Source: Streptomyces caniferus
GTDB lineage: Bacteria > Actinomycetota > Actinomycetes > Streptomycetales > Streptomycetaceae
Reading direction: 5' to 3'
Assembly: GCF_009811555.1 (NCBI RefSeq)
Contig: NZ_BLIN01000003.1
Coordinates: 248,001 to 312,000 of the forward strand
DNA length: 64,000 bases
The notes below the pieces were generated by a model. That model saw only the letters and a program-made list of their open reading frames with translations. It was not told the DNA's origin and ran no database searches. The position numbers and the translations under genes are program-made. Below, one piece after another: positions 37,732 through 45,495 of this stretch. Every line of letters begins with the position of its first letter. Position 1 is the first letter of the stretch.

Positions 37732-38250
37732 GTGCGCCCACTACTCCTTCGCCTCGCCGCAGCGGCGGTCGTCGTCCTGGCCACCAGCAGCTGTGTGTCC
37801 CTTCCGGCCGACGGTCCCTTGCATGCGCCCGGTCGCGCACCGGGTGGCCGCACGGTCGCGCCGGCCCGGCCCTCGCCCGTGCTGCAGCCCACGCAGGGCT
37901 CGTCGCACGAGCAGTTGGTGGATGTCGCGTCCGTCCGGCGGAAGCCGAAGCGGCATGCGAAGTTACCCACGGCAGGTGCCGCTCACCGGCACGCGGCCCC
38001 AATGCACCGACGGCAACGGCCCCTGGGCCGGGCGCTGCCCCGCCCCGCCCGTGCCACGCAGCCGAGGCCGCGTCCGGTGCCGGTACGTACGACGCCCCGG
38101 CATCGGCACCCCGCGGCCGCGGCTCACAGGGAGCTCCCGCGGGCGTCGCGGCCCCGGCAGACCGTCGACGCCGGCATCGTGTGCCGGATGGCCTCCGGCC
38201 GCGTCCGTCCGGACCTTCTGCGGCTGTGCCACCGGACGTACGGTCGCTGA
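37732..38250 (+). CDS. putative lipoprotein rich in Arg, His and Pro
   Basis: 172 residues from a GTG with GAGG upstream. Residues 1-21 are a lipoprotein signal ending LATSSC, so Cys21 would be lipidated. The mature part is a low-complexity, strongly basic sequence (PRPRPVPVRTTPRHRHPAAAAH) with two further cysteines near the C-terminus (VCRM, LCHR). No family is recognised. The signal peptide argues for a real gene, but the composition of the rest is close to what random GC-rich frames give, and a frameshift after about codon 75 is possible. Confidence 0.5.
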   Translation: MRPLLLRLAAAAVVVLATSSCVSLPADGPLHAPGRAPGGRTVAPARPSPVLQPTQGSSHEQLVDVASVRRKPKRHAKLPTAGAAHRHAAPMHRRQRPLGRALPRPARATQPRPRPVPVRTTPRHRHPAAAAHRELPRASRPRQTVDAGIVCRMASGRVRPDLLRLCHRTYGR

Positions 38251-38397
38251 CGAGCCGGGGGCGTGCGTCGGCACACGCTCCCTGGGGAGCGGTTACGGCG
38301 ACAGGAAATCCCTGATCTGCCGCGCACAGTCGAGCCCCGGGTCACCATGGGCGTAAACCGCTTGCCAGCGGTCATCGCGGCTGACCAGGATGGCGCC

Positions 38398-39312
38398 ATG
38401 CCTGCCTTCACCGCTCTCGACGGGACCGAACTCGCCTATCACGTGGTGGGCGAGGGCGAACCGCTGCTCTGCTTGCCGGGGGGACCGATGCGCGCCTCGG
38501 CCTACCTGGGCGATCTCGGCGGACTGTCGAAGCACCGGCGGCTTGTCATGCTCGACCTGCGGGGCACGGGCGACTCGGGTGTTCCGGTCGATCCGGCCGA
38601 CTACCGCTGCGACCGGCAGGTGGCCGATGTGGAGGCCCTCCGTGAGCACCTCGGGCTGGAGTGCGTCGATCTGCTCACGCACTCGGCGGGTGGCGATCTC
38701 GCCCTTCTCTACGCGGCTCGGTACCCGCAGCGCATCCGCACGCTCACCCTGATCACGGCACGGGCCCGCGCCCTCGGTGTCGACTTCACGGAGGAGCACC
38801 GTCGGGAGGCGGCCGCACTGCGGACGGCCGAGCCCTGGTTCGGTGCCGCGGTCGAGGCCTATGAAAAGGTCTGGGCCGGTGTGGCGAGCGATGACGACTG
38901 GGATGCCGTTGCGCCCTTCTTCTACGGCCGCTGGGACGCAACCGCCCAGGCGCACGCGGCGACCGAGGTGACGCAGAGCAATGACGAGGCCGCGGAGGTC
39001 TACGCGTCCTCGGGCGCCTTCGAGCCTGATGTGACCCGCGCCGCCCTCGCGGCATGGGAGGCCCGGGTCCTGGTTCTCGCAGGTGAGCTGGACAGCGGCC
39101 CGCTTCCCCGCGTCGCGGCCGGCATCGCGGAGTTGTTCCCCCGGGCGGAACTGGTCGTCCAGCCGGGCGCGGGCCACTTTCCGTGGCTCGACGATCCCCA
39201 CGGCTTCTCCCGGACCGTCGCGGCGTTCCTCCACGGCGGCTGCGCGGAGACCGGGGAGCGGGTCGGACCCGCAGGTGGTGACGTCATCGCCACGCCCGTT
39301 CGACGGGAATGA
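38398..39312 (+). CDS. alpha/beta hydrolase
   Basis: 304 residues; ATG at 38398 with AGGA seven bases upstream. The fold is prolyl-iminopeptidase/haloperoxidase-like: oxyanion strand LLCLPGGPMRAS, LDLRGTGDSG, nucleophile Ser in LLTHSAGGDLAL (G-x-S-x-G changed to T-H-S-A-G-G), Asp in VLAGELDSGP and His in PGAGHFPW. The PGGP segment and DLRGTGDSG are shared with prolyl iminopeptidases. Substrate unknown; transcribed alone. Confidence 0.87.
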   Translation: MPAFTALDGTELAYHVVGEGEPLLCLPGGPMRASAYLGDLGGLSKHRRLVMLDLRGTGDSGVPVDPADYRCDRQVADVEALREHLGLECVDLLTHSAGGDLALLYAARYPQRIRTLTLITARARALGVDFTEEHRREAAALRTAEPWFGAAVEAYEKVWAGVASDDDWDAVAPFFYGRWDATAQAHAATEVTQSNDEAAEVYASSGAFEPDVTRAALAAWEARVLVLAGELDSGPLPRVAAGIAELFPRAELVVQPGAGHFPWLDDPHGFSRTVAAFLHGGCAETGERVGPAGGDVIATPVRRE

Positions 39313-39380
39313 GTGCGCCGCCCTGGAAGTGGCCGGATATCGCTGCGCGGTGCGGTGGGGCTCGCCGCGGCAGGTGGGGG

Positions 39381-40370
39381 TCACTCCAGCCGGATGTCCG
39401 TCCCCACCGACCGTTCGCGGGCAGCGGCGACGATCAGGGCCGCGGCCGCGGCGTCCTGCACGGCCACTCCGACGGATTTGTAGAGGGTGATCTGGTCCCG
39501 TGAGGAGCGGCCCGGCTTGCTGCCGGCGAGAAGTTCGCCCAGTTCGGCGTGCACATGTGCTTCGGTGATGACGCCGTCGCGAAGAGGGTGCAGCAGATCG
39601 TTGCTGCCCGCGGGGAAGGGCGCGAGTGCGGCCTGCCGTGACTCGACGCACACCAGTGCCTCGGCCACCGTGGCGTCGTCGATCTCCCGGCCGGCCGGGT
39701 TGAAGCCCACCGAGGTCACATGCACGCCCGGGGTCAGCCAGGAGCGGCGGATGACGGGGTCGACGGCGTGGGTGGTCGCGGCGGCGATCTCCGCGCCGTC
39801 GAGTGCCTCGGCGTAGGTGGCGGTCGCCTCGGCGGGGACGTGGAGTACGCGGGACAGGTCGTCGGCCAGGGCGGCCGCCTTCGCCCGGTCGCGGCCCGCC
39901 ACCCGGATCTGCCGGATCGGCCGGACCCGGCACATCGCCTCGGCGTGTGACCGGGCCTGCGCCCCCGTGCCGAGGACCGCCAGCACCGAGGCGTCCTCGC
40001 GGGCCAGCAGGCGGGCCGAGAGCGCCGAACCGGCGGCGGTGCGCGCCGCGGTGAGGGCGGTGCCGTCCAGCAGCGCTGCGGGTTCTCCGGTGTGCGGATC
40101 GAAGACGACGATCAGCGCCTGGTGGGTCGGCACGGGGGTGCCGCCGTTGTGCGGGAAGACGGAGACCAGCTTGCTCATGAGCACCCCGGCCGACGGCACG
40201 AAGCCCGGCATGGCGGCCAGGAAACCGTCCCGTTCCGGCACCAGGGCGGCAACGCGGTCCGGCGCACCAGCGCGTCCGGCGCTCAGGTCCGTCATGGCCG
40301 ACGCCAGGGCGTCGATCAGCGCATCCAGGTCGAGCAGCTCCTCGACCTGCGAACGCCCGAGTACCAGCAT
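39381..40370 (-). CDS. ornithine cyclodeaminase/mu-crystallin family protein
   Basis: 329 residues; ATG at 40370 with GGAGGTGGAG upstream. NAD-binding GTGAQARSHAEAM (residues about 128-140) follows DGTALTAARTAAGSALSA, a conserved helix that binds substrate; GSNDLLHPLRDG contains the catalytic aspartate region. Members include ornithine cyclodeaminase, alanine dehydrogenase and ketimine reductase. Ketimine reductase activity on piperideine-2-carboxylate would connect to lysine catabolism at 3-15 kb, but that is 25 kb away and speculative. It is followed by no operon partner. Confidence 0.87.
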   Translation of the reverse strand: MLVLGRSQVEELLDLDALIDALASAMTDLSAGRAGAPDRVAALVPERDGFLAAMPGFVPSAGVLMSKLVSVFPHNGGTPVPTHQALIVVFDPHTGEPAALLDGTALTAARTAAGSALSARLLAREDASVLAVLGTGAQARSHAEAMCRVRPIRQIRVAGRDRAKAAALADDLSRVLHVPAEATATYAEALDGAEIAAATTHAVDPVIRRSWLTPGVHVTSVGFNPAGREIDDATVAEALVCVESRQAALAPFPAGSNDLLHPLRDGVITEAHVHAELGELLAGSKPGRSSRDQITLYKSVGVAVQDAAAAALIVAAARERSVGTDIRLE

Positions 40371-40462
40371 CCGTCTCCACCTCCTGATCACAGCGGTCCG
40401 GCCGACGTTACGCCGACCGTGGCGGCGGTCGCAGCCCCCTGCGTGTCGCGTTCGACGAACGA

Positions 40463-41005
40463 TCAGCGGGCGGCGGCGAGCAGCGCCGCAAGGGCGGGTA
40501 CGTCGACCGGCTTCGTGGTGTCCACCCGGTGGACCGCACCGAGGCCGAGGGGCTCGGCGCCGCGGGCCCACAACTCCCATTCGCCGTCGGAGGCGCCGGT
40601 GCGCTCGCCGTGCACCGGGTGCCGGCCGGCGGCACGGGCGGCGAAGCGGGACCGGGCGACCTCGAGCGGCACCTCGCACCACACCTCGCTCACCGTCGTC
40701 ACTCCGGCCCGCCGCAGTCCGGACCGGACGGTGGGACGCAGAGGTGCGAGCCACGGGCTCTCCAGGACGGCCGCGCCGCGTGCGTCGGCCACCAGCGTCC
40801 ACAGACTCTCGCCCGCCGCGGCGCCCAGCATGCGGCTCCACTCACGCGAGGTGCACCGGGGCGGGCGCACCGCTCCGAGGCTGTCCGCCAAGGTCTCCTT
40901 GAGCGCGTCCTTGCTGAACAGCGGCAGCCGCAGCTCGTCCGCCAGAGCGCGCGCAAGCGTCGTCTTCCCGGCTCCGGGCAGGCCGTTGACGAGCACAGTC
41001 ACCAT
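40463..41005 (-). CDS. AAA-type P-loop kinase
   Basis: 180 residues; the Walker A motif LVNGLPGAGKTTLARAL is at residues 5-21, followed by LPLFSKDALKETLAD, the pattern of chloramphenicol phosphotransferase/zeta-toxin-like and gluconate-kinase-like small P-loop kinases. A Walker-B-like hydrophobic strand (AAVLESPWL) and an EVWCEVPLEVARSRFAAR lid region follow. It is probably a cytosolic small-molecule kinase; the acceptor is unknown. Confidence 0.8.
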   Translation of the reverse strand: MVTVLVNGLPGAGKTTLARALADELRLPLFSKDALKETLADSLGAVRPPRCTSREWSRMLGAAAGESLWTLVADARGAAVLESPWLAPLRPTVRSGLRRAGVTTVSEVWCEVPLEVARSRFAARAAGRHPVHGERTGASDGEWELWARGAEPLGLGAVHRVDTTKPVDVPALAALLAAAR

Positions 41006-41252
41006 GGCGCGACCCTAGCGCCGGGACGACCACGGGGTAACGGGACTCGGATGCGCGGTCGTCGGCGGCGGTCCGGCCGTATGCATCGGGCTGCGCGGTG
41101 CGGGAGTGCCGGGCCGAGCGGAGGGTAGCCGGTGTGGCAGCCGTGGGCAATGGGGCGTCCGCCGCGCCGGGGCGGATCGCGCCGGTTGGCGTGAGCGGTG
41201 CATTGCGGGCCCAGGATCGGGCACGCGAGGACAACAGGATGGCCGGGTACGG

Positions 41253-41266
41253 CAGTTGAGCAACTG
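41253..41266. promoter_or_regulatory. CAGTTG-AG-CAACTG palindrome upstream of whiB
   Basis: A perfect 6+2+6 dyad lies 71 bases before the whiB start. The whole intergenic stretch 41006-41336 (331 bases) has no credible ORF; it must hold the divergent promoters of the kinase and whiB genes. Confidence 0.45.
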
Positions 41267-41336
41267 AGCGGGCAGCCCCGGCGCCTCGCCGTAAGGGACT
41301 CGCCCGCGCCCGGCCGCGGACATTCGGAGGTATTCC

Positions 41337-41594
41337 ATGGACTGGCGCCATGACGCGGTATGCCGCGAAGAGGACCCGGAGATCTTCTTTCCGGTCGGCA
41401 ACACCGGCCCCGCGCTCCTGCAGATCGAGGAGGCCAAGGCCGTCTGCCGCCGCTGCCCGGTGATGGGGCAGTGCCTGCAGTGGGCGCTCGAATCCCGGCA
41501 GGACGCGGGTGTCTGGGGCGGGATGAGTGAGGACGAGCGGCGCGCGATGCGGCGTCGGGCCGCCCGGAACCGGGTGCGCAGCGCCTCCGTATAG
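41337..41594 (+). CDS. WhiB-family iron-sulfur regulator (WblE/WhiB1-like)
   Basis: 85 residues; GGAGG six bases before the ATG. The four cluster cysteines are Cys9, Cys37, Cys40 and Cys46 (AVCRE; VCRRCPVMGQC), followed by the turn GVWGG (58-62) and a basic tail EDERRAMRRRAARNR that contacts DNA. The N-terminus DWRHDAVCREEDPEIFFPVG and NTGPALLQIEEAKAVC closely resemble WblE of Streptomyces and WhiB1 of mycobacteria, a NO-sensitive [4Fe-4S] protein that partners the principal sigma factor. It may be the main wblE gene or a paralogue. Confidence 0.92.
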   Translation: MDWRHDAVCREEDPEIFFPVGNTGPALLQIEEAKAVCRRCPVMGQCLQWALESRQDAGVWGGMSEDERRAMRRRAARNRVRSASV

Positions 41595-41773
41595 GGGGCG
41601 TGCGTGCCCGCACCGGTCCCGGCCCGTTGCGGCGGTCGTGGAGCGGGCCGGGACATGGCGTGGTGGGTACCGGGTGCGCCGCCTGTGCGCCTGTACGCTT
41701 TCGACACCCCGGGCGGTGGCCGTGTGTCTGCGGCAACGGGCACGCGCTCTCCTGTGCCGGAAGGACGGTCCCC

Positions 41774-42433
41774 ATGCCCACGGATGCACACCCCGGACCC
41801 CTGCGCGTTCTGGTGCTCGGCGCCGCGCTGCGGGCCGGGTCGAGCAACGCCCGGCTGGCTTCCCTCGTGGGCCACATGATGACCGCGGCCGGCGCCGTGG
41901 TGGACCTCGCCGCGATGCGGGAGTTCGACATGCCGCTCTACGACGGCGATGCCGAGGCCGAAGGCGGTGTGCCGGACGGTGCGCTGGCGCTGCGGGACCG
42001 GCTGGAGCGGTGCGACGCCTTCGTGCTCGCCTCTCCCGAGTACAACGCGTCGGTGCCGGGCGTCGTGAAGAACGCGATCGACTGGGTCTCGCGCATCCGG
42101 CCGCAGCCGTTCAAGACCAAGCATGCGCTGCTGGTCTCCGCCTCCCCGTCGCTGGTCGGCGGCAACCGGGGGCTGTGGGCGCTGAGGGTTCCGCTGGAGC
42201 ACCTCGGCACCCGGGTCTATCCGGACATGTTCAGCCTCGCCGCGGCCCATCAGGGGTTCACCGAGGACGGGCAGCTGACCGATCCCGCGCTGCAACAGCG
42301 TCTGGAGGAGACCGTCACGGCCTTCCTCCGTCTTGTCGAGGCCGATGCGCGCTATGTCTGTCTGCAGCGCCGGTGGTACGAGTTCCCGGGAGACCGTACC
42401 GGGGCTGCCGTCACCCAGCGCGCGGAGGACTGA
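41774..42433 (+). CDS. NADPH-dependent FMN reductase-like oxidoreductase
   Basis: 219 residues; ATG at 41774 with AAGGA upstream. The flavodoxin-like FMN sites are visible: LVLGAALRAGSSNARLASL (phosphate loop) and VLASPEYNASVPGVVKNAIDWVSR (the SPEYN signature). It belongs to the NADPH-dependent FMN/quinone/chromate reductase family. It is 179 bases after whiB on the same strand, and a terminator follows. Confidence 0.88.
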   Translation: MPTDAHPGPLRVLVLGAALRAGSSNARLASLVGHMMTAAGAVVDLAAMREFDMPLYDGDAEAEGGVPDGALALRDRLERCDAFVLASPEYNASVPGVVKNAIDWVSRIRPQPFKTKHALLVSASPSLVGGNRGLWALRVPLEHLGTRVYPDMFSLAAAHQGFTEDGQLTDPALQQRLEETVTAFLRLVEADARYVCLQRRWYEFPGDRTGAAVTQRAED

Positions 42434-42442
42434 GCCGGACCG

Positions 42443-42473
42443 GCCCGAGCGCACCGGGGCGGCGCGCTCGGGC
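42443..42473. terminator. hairpin between convergent genes
   Basis: A perfect 10-base stem GCCCGAGCGC/GCGCTCGGGC with an 11-base loop begins 10 bases after the FMN reductase stop and lies before the convergent lipoprotein gene. Confidence 0.65.
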
Positions 42474-42526
42474 AAGGGGGCGGCGGGGCCGTGTCGGCGC
42501 ACCGTACGCGCACCGTGTGCGGCCTC

Positions 42527-42745
42527 TCAGCGATCCGCGGCCGCATCGGAGTCCGCGGCGGCCGCCGCGCTCTCGGCACCGTCCACCAGCTTGCGCATGT
42601 CCGACAGGTCGGCGGGCGCGGAGGTCGACGGTGTCGCGTGCGGGGCGTCGCCCTCGGCGCGCACGCCGTTGCCGCATCCGGCGACGAGCCCTCCGCACAC
42701 CAGGGTGATCGCCACGAGCACGGCGGCCTGTCCCGTTCGGGTCAC
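42527..42745 (-). CDS. small putative lipoprotein coupled to the exported coiled-coil protein
   Basis: 72 residues from GTG at 42745; the codon overlaps the stop of the upstream gene (GTGA at 42742-42745). A short signal (RTGQAAVLVAITLVCGGLVAGC) ends in a lipobox with Cys23, giving a mature, acidic, Ala/Asp-rich peptide (KLVDGAESAAAAADSDAAAD). Too short for most gene finders. The coupling suggests that it works with the protein encoded before it. Confidence 0.65.
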   Translation of the reverse strand: MTRTGQAAVLVAITLVCGGLVAGCGNGVRAEGDAPHATPSTSAPADLSDMRKLVDGAESAAAAADSDAAADR

Positions 42746-43149
42746 GACGAGGCCGCGTTGTGCTGGGTGCGGCACCAGGTGGCGACCTTGGCGAGGTCCT
42801 TCTGCCGCTGCTGGAGCATGGGCACGAGGGACTTGCGGTGGGTGAGCTTGTGGTTGAGGAACGTCTCGATCTCGGTGTGCCCGGCGGCCTTCGCCTTGCT
42901 CACCCGCTTCTCCAGGCGGGCGACGGAGCCACGGACCCCTTCCTTGCCCTGGAGACGCTGAAGCGCCCTGTGGAGGCGCTTTTCGATCCTCGGGGCGCGC
43001 TTGCACAGCGCCTGCGCGCCGTCTCCGGTGCGGGCCTTGGCGGAGGCGGACGGTGCCGGGGTGCTGTCCGCGGCGGCGGCGGTGCCTGCGACACCGAGCA
43101 GGGCTGTCGCGACAGCCACCGAAGAGAGAGCGATGCTCCGGGTACGCAT
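42742..43149 (-). CDS. small secreted helical protein
   Basis: 135 residues; ATG at 43149 with AGGAGGA six bases upstream. A signal peptide (RSIALSSVAVATALLGVAGTAAAA, cleavage near residue 27) precedes a charged helical region (RIEKRLHRALQRLQG, SVARLEKRVSKAKAAGH, LTHRKSLVPMLQQRQKDL) that could form a coiled coil. Cys49 and Cys126 may form a disulfide. It lies 52 bases after the histidine kinase gene, probably in the same transcript, so it may be an extracellular partner or target of that system. Confidence 0.75.
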   Translation of the reverse strand: MRTRSIALSSVAVATALLGVAGTAAAADSTPAPSASAKARTGDGAQALCKRAPRIEKRLHRALQRLQGKEGVRGSVARLEKRVSKAKAAGHTEIETFLNHKLTHRKSLVPMLQQRQKDLAKVATWCRTQHNAASS

Positions 43150-43201
43150 GAAGGTCCTCCTCACGAGCGTGGCGGGCACGGTGCCCGTCCGCGAGGAGAA
43201 G

Positions 43202-44692
43202 TTAGGGATGTTCTTTGTGGAAACCTTGTGGCCGCTTCGCAGGGTCGGCCAGCCAGTCCCGGTGCGCGGGCAGTGCCGGGTGCACCGGACGGTGGGCGGG
43301 CGCGGCGGGGAAGACGGCCTCGAAGCGGGCGCCCCGGCCTCCGGGACCGTCCAGCACCCGCAGCTTCGCCCGGTGCAGGGCGGCCTGCTGCGCGACCAGG
43401 GTGAGGCCGAGCCCGGAACCCGGGCTGTCGGGACGGCGCTGGAACCGCTGGAAGACCGCCTCCCGGCGCTGGTGCGGCACCCCCGGACCGCGGTCCTCGA
43501 CGCCGAGGACGACGCAGGGGGAGCCCTCGTGCCCGGCGGCGCGGAGGGAGAGCGTCACCTGGGCTCCGCCATCGGCGGACCGGCCGTGGACCAGCGCGTT
43601 CGTCAGGAGGTTGGTCAGCATCGAGCGCAGGCCGGGCTGCCATCCGTGGATCGTCGGCGCCGGGCTGCTGTGGACCGCCACCTCGGCTCCCGGATAGCGG
43701 CGCCGGACGTCCGCCGCGGCCTCGTCGGCGAGTTCCGCCATGTCGATGACGGTGAACGAGTCCGCCTCGACCAGATCGCCCTGGGCGAGCGCTCTCAGCA
43801 TCACCAAGAGGCCCAGCAGACGGGCGTGTTCCTGTCGCAGATCCTCCACCGTCTCCGCCCGGTCGGCGGCGTCGAGGTCCTGGAACGCCTCCAGGATGTC
43901 GAGATTGGTCTGCATGCTCATCAGCGGGGTGCGCAGCTCGTGGGACGCGGCGGCGGAGAACGAGCGCGCCGAGGCCAGCGCCTCGGCGGTGCGGGCGGCC
44001 TGTTCGTCGTAGCGGGTCAGGAAGGTCTGCAGAGTCCGGGCGAGGTCGTCGACCTCGGTGATCCGGGTCGGGGCGTGGTCCAGCCGGGCGGCGCTGGTGT
44101 GCGGGTCGAGCCGGCCGGCCGCCTGCTGCAGGCGGCGCAGCGGCCGGGCCGCGCGGGCGGCGAGCAGCCAGGCCGCGGCGCCGGCCAGCGGAGCGGCGAG
44201 CAGTGCGACGGTGACCACCCGGCGGCGCACCGCTACGAGCTGGGCCTCGCGCGCCGTGTCGGGGGAGAACAGCCACAGCGTCCCGTGCACCCGGGGGCCG
44301 CCGGTGACCGGGACGGCCAGCACCCGCCAGCTCTTGCCCTGGGACCGCACGGTGGACGGGTGACGGGTTTGCGCGGGCAGGGGGACGGATGCGGCAGGCT
44401 GCGGGCCGTCCATGACGGTGGTGTCGGGGCCGGTCAGCCGGATGCCGACGTCCAGGGCCGTGGTGAACAGCTTCCGCTGGCGGGCCTGTTCGGCGCGGGG
44501 CCGGTCGTGGGAGCTGGCGCGCAGCAGGCCGCGGGCCACCACGGCCACGCTCTGCGCACGGGCGGTGAGACGCTCGTCCGCCTGGGTGCGCAGATCCTTG
44601 CCCACCAGCTGCACCAGGAGCCAGCCGGACACCACCACCAGCAGCGGCACCACCATCCCGACCACGAGCGCGATCCGGGTGGACAGCCTCAT
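43202..44692 (-). CDS. sensor histidine kinase
   Basis: 496 residues; ATG at 44692 overlaps the response regulator stop (ATGA). TM1 is at 9-30 and TM2 at about 157-180, enclosing a ~125-residue extracellular sensor domain. A HAMP linker (about 181-235, RPLRRLQQAAGRLDPHTS) leads to the HisKA helix with phosphorylated His251 (FSAAASHELRTPL) and an ATPase domain with N box NLLTNALVHG, G1 EDRGPGVP and G2 GSGLGLTLV. The stimulus is unknown. The downstream genes encode two small exported proteins that may feed its sensor domain. Confidence 0.92.
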   Translation of the reverse strand: MRLSTRIALVVGMVVPLLVVVSGWLLVQLVGKDLRTQADERLTARAQSVAVVARGLLRASSHDRPRAEQARQRKLFTTALDVGIRLTGPDTTVMDGPQPAASVPLPAQTRHPSTVRSQGKSWRVLAVPVTGGPRVHGTLWLFSPDTAREAQLVAVRRRVVTVALLAAPLAGAAAWLLAARAARPLRRLQQAAGRLDPHTSAARLDHAPTRITEVDDLARTLQTFLTRYDEQAARTAEALASARSFSAAASHELRTPLMSMQTNLDILEAFQDLDAADRAETVEDLRQEHARLLGLLVMLRALAQGDLVEADSFTVIDMAELADEAAADVRRRYPGAEVAVHSSPAPTIHGWQPGLRSMLTNLLTNALVHGRSADGGAQVTLSLRAAGHEGSPCVVLGVEDRGPGVPHQRREAVFQRFQRRPDSPGSGLGLTLVAQQAALHRAKLRVLDGPGGRGARFEAVFPAAPAHRPVHPALPAHRDWLADPAKRPQGFHKEHP

Positions 44693-45399
44693 CGCGCCGC
44701 CCCGTCCTCGTCGTCCCGCAGCACGAAGCCGACGCCGCGCACCGTGTGCACGAGCCGGCTGCGCCCGCCGGCTTCCAGCTTGCGCCGCAGATAGCTGACG
44801 AAGGTGTCCACGGCGTCGGTGCGCACCTCGAAGTCGTAGCCCCATACGCGTTCCAGCAGCTGGTCGCGGGTCAGCACCTGCCCGGCGTTGCGGGCCAGGA
44901 CTTCCAGCAGTGCGAACTCGCGTCGCGTCAGTACGATCTCCCGGTCGTCGAGCCGTGCGCGGTGGGCCGCCGTGTCGAGCGCCAGACCGCCGACGTGTAC
45001 GGCGTCGGTGGGGGCGGGCGGCCGGCGCCGCAGCAGCGCGTGCAGGCGCAGCACCAGCTCGTCCAGGGCGAACGGCTTGACGAGGTAGTCGTCCCCGCCG
45101 GCCTGCAGTCCGGCGACCCGGTCGGTGACCTCGTCGAGCGCGGAGAGCATCAGCACGGGCAGGTCGTCGCCGTTCTCCCGGAGCTGCCGGCACACCGCGA
45201 TGCCGTCGAGGTCGGGCATCGAGATGTCGAGGACCATCACGTCCGGCGGCGCCTCGGCCATCCGCTCCAGCGCGGCCCGGCCGCCCTCCGCCAGCCCCAC
45301 GGTGAAGCCGTTCAGGCGCAGCCCGCGCCCTAGCGACCGCCGGATCGCCGCGTCATCGTCCACCAGCAGCACCCGTCCGGTACTGCTTTGTCCGTACAT
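44689..45399 (-). CDS. OmpR/PhoB-family response regulator
   Basis: 236 residues; ATG at 45399. The receiver domain contains the acidic pair VDDD (13-16), phosphoacceptor Asp58 (VMVLDISMP), Ser/Ala switch LMLSAL and Lys in YLVKPF. The C-terminal winged helix is complete (LTRREFALLEVLARNAGQVLTRDQLLERVWG, DTFVSYLRRKLE, HTVRGVGFVLR). It is coupled to the kinase gene by a 4-base overlap. Targets probably include the following two small exported protein genes. Confidence 0.94.
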   Translation of the reverse strand: MYGQSSTGRVLLVDDDAAIRRSLGRGLRLNGFTVGLAEGGRAALERMAEAPPDVMVLDISMPDLDGIAVCRQLRENGDDLPVLMLSALDEVTDRVAGLQAGGDDYLVKPFALDELVLRLHALLRRRPPAPTDAVHVGGLALDTAAHRARLDDREIVLTRREFALLEVLARNAGQVLTRDQLLERVWGYDFEVRTDAVDTFVSYLRRKLEAGGRSRLVHTVRGVGFVLRDDEDGAAR

Positions 45400-45495
45400 G
45401 TTCGCCTCCGTGGTGACCGCCGCCTGACGGCATCATCCGTCATGGGCTCCGGGGGCGGTCAGCCACGGTCCGGGGTCTGTGAGGCGAGGGCGGCC

